8,388 nucleotides of DNA from Acidobacteriota bacterium (lineage in GTDB: Bacteria; Acidobacteriota; Vicinamibacteria; Vicinamibacterales; CAVVIG01): assembly GCA_003222455.1 (NCBI GenBank), contig QHWF01000235.1, positions 1-8,388 of the forward strand, read 5' to 3'. The position numbers and the translations under genes were made by a program. This document shows, piece by piece, positions 1 to 5,207 of this stretch (positions are counted from its first letter, which is position 1; the number at the start of each line of letters is the position of its first letter). The notes beneath the pieces were generated by a model. It saw only the letters and a list, made by a program, of their open reading frames with translations. It did not search any database and was not told the DNA's origin.

Positions 1-64
1 CAAATTCAGGAATTCTTCAGATGCGACGAGGCGGTCCGCTCGGCTAGTATTCCCGACAGCTCTC

Positions 65-71
65 AAGGAGG
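65..71 (+). promoter_or_regulatory. Strong Shine-Dalgarno for the DUF6152-like gene
   Basis: AAGGAGG ends four bases before a GTG codon at 76. It decides the start, because the reading frame is open to the left edge of the window and has no upstream stop. In the +2 frame a TGA at 77-79 overlaps the GTG, so an upstream gene could end there with a GTGA overlap. Too little sequence is present to tell. Confidence 0.8.
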
Positions 72-75
72 AACC

Positions 76-450
76 GTGAAACGTCTTGTGTTCGGTCTTC
101 TCGGCGCAGTGGTGCTGTCGGGCGCGACGGCCTATGCCCACCATTCCTTCGCCGCGACCTACGTCGATACACAGGTCAAGATCGAAGGCGAGCTGGTGTC
201 GTTCATGTTCCGGAATCCGCATTCCTTCGTCCACGTGCAGGCACCGGACGACCAGGGGCAGATCCAGCGCTGGGCCGTTGAATGGGCGGCTGCGGGTCAG
301 TTGAGCGGCATCACGCACGACACCCTCAAGCCAGGCGATCACGTGATCATCACCGGCAACCCGGGCCGCACGGCCGAAGATCACCGGCTCCGGATGCGCA
401 GCATCCTCCGGCCGAAAGACGGCTTCAAGTGGAGCGGGGACTTCCAATAA
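76..450 (+). CDS. Secreted DUF6152-family-like protein, 124 aa
   Basis: This is a small exported protein of unknown function. The start is GTG, fixed by a strong ribosome binding site. Residues 1-21 form a signal peptide (K2, R3, a hydrophobic core, then AYA). Cleavage after AYA would leave His-His-Ser at the mature N-terminus. Conserved-looking blocks follow: HHSFA (22-26), RNPHSFVHV (46-54), WAVEW (66-70), and LKPGDHVIITGNPGR (84-98). I recognise these as the DUF6152 pattern from memory; no search was run. The mature part is short and probably beta-rich. The gene is convergent with a run of envelope genes whose nearest members are two DUF6644-like membrane proteins, a pairing I recall from other genomes. 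An exposed N-terminal His raises the possibility of metal binding, which is inference only. The reading frame is intact with no sign of decay. Confidence 0.85.
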   Translation: MKRLVFGLLGAVVLSGATAYAHHSFAATYVDTQVKIEGELVSFMFRNPHSFVHVQAPDDQGQIQRWAVEWAAAGQLSGITHDTLKPGDHVIITGNPGRTAEDHRLRMRSILRPKDGFKWSGDFQ

Positions 451-494
451 GTTGCTGGAGGGGGCGTCAACGATCGAAGGCTCCATAGGACCCG

Positions 495-998
495 TCAGAA
501 CGCGTTGCCAATAAACGGCAGCATCCGTCCCCAGTACATCACCCCGATCCAGAGAAACAGCGACGCCGCCGCGATCACCTTGGCCGCGGGCGGGACGTCG
601 TGTCCCGGTCCGACGCCATCGACGCGGCGCGAGAGCCCCGTCACGTAAAACAGGATCGCGTTCACGCCGGCGAGTGCTATGAACAGCATCTTGAAGCCGA
701 ACGCGATGTTGTGGATGTACTGGAAGGGATCGCCGGTGAAGAAGAGGAATCCGGTCGTCAAGTTGATCGTGAAGCCGAGCATCGCCCACGGCATCAGCCG
801 CTGAATCGGCCCGACCGGCAGACCCTTCGCCATCCCGAGCATGCGCAGATCGAATACCCCCACGATGCCGACCAGGAGCGCGAGCCCCATGAAGTGCAAC
901 GTCTCGCACAGCGGCCAGAGCCACGGCATGCCGCCGGCAACGGCCCACGACAGTTTCGTGCTGTGCAGCCACGTCGCAATCGCCCGAAGGATGTACAC
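495..998 (-). CDS. Four-helix inner-membrane protein, DUF6644-like (copy 2)
   Basis: This 167-aa integral membrane protein has unknown function. Hydrophobic segments lie at about residues 28-50, 67-90, 98-120 and 138-158. It is a clear paralogue of the gene just upstream at 1039-1557. Both share a helix-1 His (H35 here) followed by GLxxLVG and DLRxLG, then LPxxPxxR, IN in helix 2, KMxFIALAxxN in helix 3 (K103, N113), and LWxG with GR in helix 4 (W150, R158). I assign DUF6644 by recollection of this pattern. The start is GTG at 998; a weak GGAAGG lies 12 bases upstream, so the exact start is not firm. It follows its paralogue by 40 bp, so the two are probably co-transcribed. It converges on the DUF6152-like gene with 44 bp between stops. 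The conserved helix-1 His and helix-3 Lys are candidates for cofactor or metal contacts, which is untested inference. Confidence 0.8.
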   Translation of the reverse strand: MYILRAIATWLHSTKLSWAVAGGMPWLWPLCETLHFMGLALLVGIVGVFDLRMLGMAKGLPVGPIQRLMPWAMLGFTINLTTGFLFFTGDPFQYIHNIAFGFKMLFIALAGVNAILFYVTGLSRRVDGVGPGHDVPPAAKVIAAASLFLWIGVMYWGRMLPFIGNAF

Positions 999-1038
999 GC
1001 GTGCCCTCGACCTTCCGGTCCTCCGCCGCGCCAGCCGG

Positions 1039-1557
1039 TTACGGGAGCCGGTTCTGCAGCCCCGGCGCCCCTGAGACCGGACCGAAATACGCCATCAGCC
1101 GTCCCGCGGTAATCGCGCCGGCCCAGAGGACGATCGACATCACCGCCAGCATGCGCGCGAAGCCGCCGGGCGGCGCGCGGCCGATTTCAGGATCGCGGAA
1201 CACACGGTGGCGAATCAGCATCATGTTGATCACCGCCAGGGCGATGAATCCCATCTTGATGTAGAACACGCGATTGGTCAGCTTCGTCGTCGCGTCGGCG
1301 ACGAGCAGCGCGGTACCCGACAGCGCGTTGATCCAGAACGCGGCCCACATGATCCGGTAGAACCGCTCGAACGGCGCCAGCGGCAGCCGGTCGGCGAAGC
1401 CGAGGATCCGCAGATCGATCGCGACGTTGAGGCCGACGAGGAACCCGAGGCCGATCGTGTGCATGAACAGAATCGTCGGGTACGCCCACAGCGAGCTCGA
1501 CTCGCGCACCCAGGTGCCGAAGCCGCTGTTTTCGAGGGACGCCAGAAAATCGGTCAT
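1039..1557 (-). CDS. Four-helix inner-membrane protein, DUF6644-like (copy 1)
   Basis: This 172-aa membrane protein is the tandem paralogue of the 495-998 gene. Helices fall at about residues 25-47, 68-88, 98-117 and 135-157. It shares H33 in MHTIGLGFLVG, DLRILG (48-53), LPLAPFERF (58-66), WIN (75-77), KMGFIALAVIN (101-111), LWAG (144-147) and GR (152-153) with its neighbour. Its N-terminus is longer and more polar, and its C-terminus has an extra tail of about 12 residues. The start is ATG at 1557, supported by AGGAAG five bases upstream (1563-1568). The divergence between the copies suggests an old duplication, perhaps giving two different subunits. It lies in the same direction as the cytochrome gene upstream, from which it is separated by a repeat tract. 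No enzymatic motif is visible. It may be an anchor or electron-transfer partner for periplasmic proteins, which is inference. Confidence 0.8.
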   Translation of the reverse strand: MTDFLASLENSGFGTWVRESSSLWAYPTILFMHTIGLGFLVGLNVAIDLRILGFADRLPLAPFERFYRIMWAAFWINALSGTALLVADATTKLTNRVFYIKMGFIALAVINMMLIRHRVFRDPEIGRAPPGGFARMLAVMSIVLWAGAITAGRLMAYFGPVSGAPGLQNRLP

Positions 1558-1643
1558 GCCATCTTCCTGGGAGCGAGTCTGAGTAATGACAAGCTACCGA
1601 GCACACGAATCTCAGCATCCATCGTGGTTGCTACATTTTGTGC

Positions 1644-1746
1644 CACGAACACGAAACCACGAAGAAAGCCCTTGGGTACAATTCTTCGTGCGTGCTTCGT
1701 GTCTTCGTGACTTCGTGGTTGCATTTTTTGCTGGGTGCATTTCGTG
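1644..1746. repeat. Intergenic CTTCGTG-type repeat tract with inverted arms (tract A)
   Basis: The right side carries CTTCGTG at 1684, 1695, 1703 and 1711 (spacings 11, 8 and 8), plus TTCGTG at 1741. The left side carries the complementary CACGAA(G) at 1644, 1650 and 1658. AACCACGAAG (1655-1664) is the exact reverse complement of CTTCGTGGTT (1711-1720), so a transcript from either strand could fold back. It lies between the stop of the cytochrome gene and the start of the first DUF6644-like gene, both on the minus strand. It is not followed by a clear T-run on the minus strand, so a plain intrinsic terminator is not obvious. The rest of 1558-1748 shows no gene. Confidence 0.75.
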
Positions 1747-1748
1747 GG

Positions 1749-2204
1749 CTAGGGAGGTCTCGGCGGCGGCGCATTCAGGTTCGGGATGTACTGGAGATGA
1801 CAGCCGGTGCACGCCTGATAGACGTGCGTGCCCGCGTCGAAAATCGCCTGCGTGTTCTCCGCTTCCGCCGCCTTCGCCGCCTCCATGGCGGCGTCACGCA
1901 GCGCCTGGGTGCGGATCGGCCAGCCTGATTGATCCTTCGCACGGCCGGTCATGAGCAGCAGGTTCGTCGTCTCCGCGAGCATGAGCGCGTTGGCCTGCAC
2001 CCTCTTCCAGTCGTCCGCCGTCTTCGGACCGCCGACCTGCACGCCATTCTCCCAGACGGCGGCGTCGAACACCGCGTTGGCCACCGGTTCGACGGTCGTT
2101 TCCATGATCTGTTCGACCGTTGCGATCGGTTGCAGCTCCGGTACGTTCGAGCAGGCGCTCGTCACGATTATGAGTCCCGCAATCGCGCACGGATGTGTGT
2201 TCAT
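1749..2204 (-). CDS. c-556/c'-like cytochrome c, probable lipoprotein, 151 aa
   Basis: This is a single-heme c-type cytochrome with a C-terminal heme site, CTGCH, at residues 132-136 (axial His136). A C-terminal CXXCH following a mostly helical region rich in Ala (residues 28-130) is the layout of the cytochrome c'/c-556 four-helix bundle. Met34 in the first predicted helix (QIMETTVEP) is a candidate sixth ligand, as in c-556, and would imply electron transfer rather than gas binding. The N-terminus is hydrophobic and ends in TSAC (residues 15-18), a plausible though non-canonical lipobox, so membrane anchoring at Cys18 is likely. The C-terminus ends in a short proline-rich tail. Start ATG at 2204 has no evident Shine-Dalgarno; a 12-bp tandem repeat begins nine bases upstream. 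The neighbours are envelope proteins in the same direction, fitting a role as electron carrier for that module (inference). Confidence 0.85.
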   Translation of the reverse strand: MNTHPCAIAGLIIVTSACSNVPELQPIATVEQIMETTVEPVANAVFDAAVWENGVQVGGPKTADDWKRVQANALMLAETTNLLLMTGRAKDQSGWPIRTQALRDAAMEAAKAAEAENTQAIFDAGTHVYQACTGCHLQYIPNLNAPPPRPP

Positions 2205-2212
2205 GGCGACAC

Positions 2213-2246
2213 GGTAACGGAGATGGTAACGGAGATGGTAACGGAG
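2213..2246. repeat. 12-bp tandem repeat, about 2.8 copies
   Basis: GGTAACGGAGAT is present at 2213-2224 and 2225-2236 without mismatch, and GGTAACGGAG follows at 2237-2246. Degenerate ACGGAG units continue to about 2290. The repeat sits nine bases upstream of the cytochrome start codon (minus strand), where a ribosome binding site would be expected. Copy number could vary and could affect expression of that gene; this is inference. Confidence 0.85.
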
Positions 2247-2271
2247 TAGACGGAGCTAACGGCATAACACT

Positions 2272-2377
2272 GAGAAACGGAGCAACGGAGACAGCTGTAC
2301 AACCAAGATATACGGAATCTCCGTTTCTCTGCGTCTCTGTGTGATCCCGTTTTCTCCGTCCCCTCCGTTGTCTCTGT
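2272..2377. repeat. Intergenic CTCCGTT/CTCTGTG-type repeat tract with inverted arms (tract B)
   Basis: GAGAAACGGAG (2272-2282) is the exact reverse complement of CTCCGTTTCTC (2319-2329), with a 36-base loop. The right arm continues as 8-bp units CTCCGTTT, CTCTGCGT and CTCTGTGT from 2319, then CTCCGT, CTCCGT and CTCTGT at 2354, 2363 and 2372 with 9-bp spacing. It ends three bases before the stop codon of the upstream gene (2381-2383). It fills the space between the 264-aa secreted protein gene and the cytochrome gene. Its units match the pattern CTYYGYG(N) shared with tracts A and C. Confidence 0.75.
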
Positions 2378-2380
2378 CCG

Positions 2381-3175
2381 TCAGAGCGCACGGCACGGCG
2401 TGGGATGCCAGCTGGACCCATCGGACAGCTTCTTGAAATGCGTGCTCGTGAAGAATCGTCCGGTGAGGTACTGCGGGTCCTGGACGATCGTCGTCACGAC
2501 GATCCAGAGATCGCCGTTGTCTTCCGGTCCGAGGACGTTGAAGTACTCGGTGAGGACCGTGTTGGCGCTGAACGGCACGCCGTTCTTCCGCAGGTAGCCG
2601 GGCCGAATGTGCGTGGTCACGACCTTCAACGCGCCGCCCGGCCTGGGCGGCCGTCCGCCGAACATCCCGCCGCGGCCGCTCAGTTCCCACTGCGCGAACG
2701 ATTGCCCCTGCCACGTCGATTCGCCGCGTATCGCCTGACGGTCATCGGTCCGGGCGCTGCCTGTCGCTGCGAAGCGCAACAGACGCGTTTGCGTCCCCGC
2801 TTCGGTGTCCATTCGCAGCGTTGAGTCGTTGTCCCAGGTGATGTGCAGCCGGCCGGGGACGCGCATGATCGCCGGCGCCGCGAAGGCGCGACAGGACTCA
2901 CCCGCCGTCTCGTCGCGCTTCGGATCCCAGGTGTTCGCGACCCGGCGCCCTTCGGCGTTCAGCGGCACGCTGTCGTAATCGCCCCTGGCCGGGATCACCA
3001 TGCGCCAGCGCCAGTCTTCGGTCACGCCCGACACCCAGTAGCCGGTGAAATCCTTCGGGGCGATCGCGCGCGGACTGGCCGGCGCCTGCTGACCGGGCTG
3101 GCTGCGCTGCGCCAGCAGCGGTACGTATGCGATCGCGGACGCGACAACGGCGACGATAAGTACTGGGGGCTTCAT
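2381..3175 (-). CDS. Exported protein of unknown function, 264 aa, related to its upstream neighbour
   Basis: Residues 1-22 form a signal peptide (K2, hydrophobic core, LLAQ). The mature part contains DFTGYWVSG (42-50), a WRW cluster (55-57), DPKRDETAGESC (84-95) and a beta-rich middle (104-135). A conserved C-terminal block follows: TTHIRPGYLRKNGVPFS (187-203), LTEYFNV (208-214), VTTIVQDPQYLT (227-238) and WHPTPC (256-261). This block aligns with the neighbour at 3172-4137, so the two are paralogues. Start ATG at 3175 overlaps the neighbour's TGA stop as ATGA, and there is no separate ribosome binding site, which points to translational coupling. The reading frame stays open far upstream only as a shadow of the neighbour. 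I know such W-rich secreted proteins as companions of DUF6152-type genes but no function. It may form a beta-barrel or lipocalin-like fold (weak inference). Confidence 0.8.
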   Translation of the reverse strand: MKPPVLIVAVVASAIAYVPLLAQRSQPGQQAPASPRAIAPKDFTGYWVSGVTEDWRWRMVIPARGDYDSVPLNAEGRRVANTWDPKRDETAGESCRAFAAPAIMRVPGRLHITWDNDSTLRMDTEAGTQTRLLRFAATGSARTDDRQAIRGESTWQGQSFAQWELSGRGGMFGGRPPRPGGALKVVTTHIRPGYLRKNGVPFSANTVLTEYFNVLGPEDNGDLWIVVTTIVQDPQYLTGRFFTSTHFKKLSDGSSWHPTPCRAL

Positions 3176-4137
3176 CGCTGGGCGGCAATGCATGTCGACG
3201 TGATGTTGCCGATTTTCTCGCGGAAATCCGGATACATGGTCTCGGCGCCGCCGCGGGTCGCCTCGACCGGCAATCCGCAGCGCCTGGCAAAGTCGGCGAC
3301 GGCGGCGTTCGTCCCGGGCAGGCTGTGCGGGACGACGCCGCGCGGGCGCTCGACTTCTTCGACGACCTGGCAGGGATAGGGCGGCACCCACTGATGCAGA
3401 TCGAGCTCGTAGTCCGTCGTGCGGATGAACGGCTCGGTCAGGTACACCGGGTCGGTGACGATCGTGGCCACGGTCAGCACGTCGCCGTGCAGCATCCAGT
3501 GCTCGGTCAACGTGGCCACGTCGCTCCTCGGCAGGCCGTTGCGCCGCACGTACCCTTCCTTGAGGTGCGTCGTCTTGATCGTGAGCACGTCGCCGTCCCA
3601 GGTGCCAGTGGAGAATCCGGACCACGTGTGCGGCGCATTCGGCGACGGATGGGGACGGCCGTCCATGTAGATCGAGCGGTCCACCGATCGCAGCCACTCG
3701 GCGTGCCATGCCGTCACCTGTCGCGATACCGGGTCGACCTCCTTCCAGATGCGCAGGGGCGACGGGCCGCGCCAGATGTAGTCGGCCGAATGCGGACGGC
3801 ATTGCCACTCGGGCAGCGTCTGGATGGACGCTTCCCACGACGCCGCACGCAGCCGCGCGGCGTCGCTGATCGGAATGCCAAGGTAATCCCCGAGCTCCGG
3901 CCCCGGCACGCGCTCGGGTTCGTCTTCGTGGAACCGCGGCGCCCATTCACCGGTGAAGTCGACGCCGTTCGGCGTCGCCCGCCGCACGTCGTCGTCGTAT
4001 TCGACAAGCGACTGCGTTTGTGATTGGCCGGCCGGAGCAGGACGCGACGGTGGCGCTCCGGCCCGTGATTGCGCGACCAGCAGAATCGTCACCGCGCCCG
4101 CGAGCGCCGCGAGCAGGCCCATTCGGGTCAGCGCCAT
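3172..4137 (-). CDS. Exported protein of unknown function, 321 aa, first gene of the envelope run
   Basis: Residues 1-26 look like a signal peptide (R5, hydrophobic core, SRA). The mature protein has DFTGEWAPRF (60-69), WQCRP (111-115), a Trp-rich middle (IWRGPSPLRIW, 121-131; WHAEW, 144-148), DRSIYMDGRPHP (153-164), and HTWSGFSTGTWDGD (170-183). It then has TTHLKEGYVRRNGLPRSD (189-206), LTEHWML (210-216), VTDPVYLTEP (227-236) and PPYPC (252-256). The last 65 residues, with Cys288 and Cys316, have no counterpart in the downstream paralogue. I chose ATG 4137 over GTG 4185 because a near-consensus promoter occupies 4155-4182 and would place the transcript start near 4148. The messenger would therefore be almost leaderless, and no Shine-Dalgarno is visible. 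The family is conserved-looking but unnamed to me. Export and an operon with a cytochrome suggest a role in the cell envelope. Confidence 0.8.
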   Translation of the reverse strand: MALTRMGLLAALAGAVTILLVAQSRAGAPPSRPAPAGQSQTQSLVEYDDDVRRATPNGVDFTGEWAPRFHEDEPERVPGPELGDYLGIPISDAARLRAASWEASIQTLPEWQCRPHSADYIWRGPSPLRIWKEVDPVSRQVTAWHAEWLRSVDRSIYMDGRPHPSPNAPHTWSGFSTGTWDGDVLTIKTTHLKEGYVRRNGLPRSDVATLTEHWMLHGDVLTVATIVTDPVYLTEPFIRTTDYELDLHQWVPPYPCQVVEEVERPRGVVPHSLPGTNAAVADFARRCGLPVEATRGGAETMYPDFREKIGNITSTCIAAQR

Positions 4138-4154
4138 GAGGAAACTCGTTGCCG

Positions 4155-4182
4155 AGTATACTTGGGCCTTCAGGTTTGTCAA
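4155..4182 (-). promoter_or_regulatory. Near-consensus sigma-70-type promoter for the envelope gene run
   Basis: On the minus strand, TTGACA (4182-4177) is followed after 16 bases by TATACT (4160-4155). The -35 matches consensus in all six positions and the -10 in five of six. Transcription would begin near 4148, about 10 bases before ATG 4137. A second TTGACA lies 16 bp upstream (4198-4193) but has no matching -10. The -10 core AGTATACT is palindromic. Confidence 0.6.
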
Positions 4183-4201
4183 CACACTGATATGTCAATT
4201 G

Positions 4202-4221
4202 GTCCGGCTCGAACGCCGGAC
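4202..4221. promoter_or_regulatory. Perfect 7-bp inverted repeat upstream of the FAH-family gene, possible operator
   Basis: GTCCGGC (4202-4208), six bases, then GCCGGAC (4215-4221) form a perfect dyad in the 100-bp divergent intergenic region. It is 16 bases before ATG 4238 and about 20 bases upstream of the opposite-strand -35. It could be a repressor or activator site for one or both directions, or a hairpin in the leader of the plus-strand gene. No regulator gene is in the window. Confidence 0.35.
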
Positions 4222-4237
4222 ACGACATACGCCGCAC

Positions 4238-5113
4238 ATGAAACTTTGCCGATTCGACGACGGACGGCTGGGGCTCGTCGAGCCCGGCCAGGTGCGCGAC
4301 GTGACCGCGGCCCTCGACGTCCTCCCCGCGTACCGCTACCCGCTGCCGCCGTTCGATCCGCTGATTGCGAATCTCGACGCGGTCATCGCGCGCGTCCGGA
4401 CAGTGGCGTCGCACGCGCCGGCCGTCCCGCTCCGCTCGATCACGCTCCTGAGTCCGGTGGCGAACCCCGGCAAGATCGTCTGCGCGCCGGTCAACTATCA
4501 GAAGCACCTCGACGAGGTCCGCGACAACGCCGCGCTGCATCATCACAACACCGCGACCATGGCGCCGATTCATACCGCCGGGTTGTTCCTGAAAGCCACG
4601 AGCTCGCTCGTCGGTCCGGGCCAGGGCATCGCGCTCCGTAAAGTCGATCGCCGCAACGATCACGAGGTGGAGCTCGCCGTCGTCATCGGCAGGCAGGCGA
4701 GCGACGTCGAGGCAAAGGACGGCTACGGGCACGTCGCCGGCTACGCGATCGGGCTCGACATCACGATCCGCGGCCCCGAAGAACGCAGCCTCCGCAAGTC
4801 GCCCGACAGCTATGCCGTGCTCGGACCGTGGCTGGTCACGGCGGACGAAATTCCCAATCCCGGGGCGCTCGACCTGCGGATCTCGGTGAACGGCGACCTG
4901 CGCCAGAGCTCGAACACGAAGTATCTGATCCTCGGCGTGCCGGAGCTGATCGCGTACGCCTCGTCGTTCTACACGCTGAATCCGGGCGACGTGATCATCA
5001 CCGGCACACCCGAGGGTGTCAGCCCGATTCAGCCCGGCGACGTCATCACGGCGTGCATCGAACAGATCGGCACGATGGAAGTGAAAGTGCGGGCCGCCGG
5101 GGGGGTCGGGTAG
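4238..5113 (+). CDS. Fumarylacetoacetate hydrolase (FAH) family protein, 291 aa
   Basis: This is a cytoplasmic metal-dependent enzyme of the FAH superfamily, whose members hydrolyse or decarboxylate acylpyruvates, hydroxymuconates and related C-C bonded keto acids in ring-cleavage catabolism. The metal site is visible: E143 and E145 in NDHEVELAVVIG and D174 in GLDITIRG. K119 in FLKATSSLVGPG, the KSPDSYAVLGPW block (187-198) and ITGTPEGV (254-261) are also typical. The N-terminal domain (1-70) begins MKLCRFDDGRLGLV, as in stand-alone family members of about 280-300 aa, so ATG 4238 is preferred despite no clear ribosome binding site. All expected residues are present. The stop TAG lies in the first copy of an 18-bp G-rich repeat. 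It is divergent from the envelope run and probably co-transcribed with the SnoaL-like gene 94 bp downstream. The exact substrate cannot be read from sequence. Confidence 0.9.
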   Translation: MKLCRFDDGRLGLVEPGQVRDVTAALDVLPAYRYPLPPFDPLIANLDAVIARVRTVASHAPAVPLRSITLLSPVANPGKIVCAPVNYQKHLDEVRDNAALHHHNTATMAPIHTAGLFLKATSSLVGPGQGIALRKVDRRNDHEVELAVVIGRQASDVEAKDGYGHVAGYAIGLDITIRGPEERSLRKSPDSYAVLGPWLVTADEIPNPGALDLRISVNGDLRQSSNTKYLILGVPELIAYASSFYTLNPGDVIITGTPEGVSPIQPGDVITACIEQIGTMEVKVRAAGGVG

Positions 5114-5153
5114 GTCAGGGGGGTCGGGTCGGTCAGGGGGGTCGGGTCGGTCT
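5100..5153. repeat. 18-bp G-rich tandem repeat, three copies, at the FAH gene stop
   Basis: The units at 5100-5117, 5118-5135 and 5136-5153 follow GGGGGGTCGGGTCGGTCA. Copy 1 differs only by TAG for TCG, and copy 3 ends in T for A. A partial GGTCGGTAGGAGG follows to 5166. The stop codon of the FAH-family gene (5111-5113) is exactly the C-to-A difference in copy 1. Repeated runs of six and three G on the plus strand could form a G-quadruplex in DNA or messenger. The 18-bp period is six codons. Confidence 0.9.
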
Positions 5154-5207
5154 GGTCGGTAGGAGGCCGTCGCTCGCCTAACAACGCTCGTCCTGTTTAT
5201 CAGCAAT

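Noticed and set aside
600..1112. Plus-strand open frames over the two membrane-protein genes
   Set aside because: They show the charged, His/Arg/Pro-rich composition of antisense frames and have no start signals; the minus strand encodes clean transmembrane segments.
1644..1746. Simple rho-independent terminator for the cytochrome gene
   Set aside because: Arms are imperfect and multi-register, and no T-run follows on the minus strand at the arm end. A terminator role is possible but not shown.
2205..2380. CRISPR array
   Set aside because: Units are 8-12 bp, contiguous and drift in sequence; there are no 25-40 bp repeats with unique spacers and no cas genes.
3176..3946. Upstream extension giving a 521-aa minus-strand protein ending at 2381
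   Set aside because: The extra N-terminal part is Arg/Ala-rich nonsense antiparallel in codon position to the 321-aa gene, which has the signal peptide, conserved motifs and promoter. The real start is ATG 3175.
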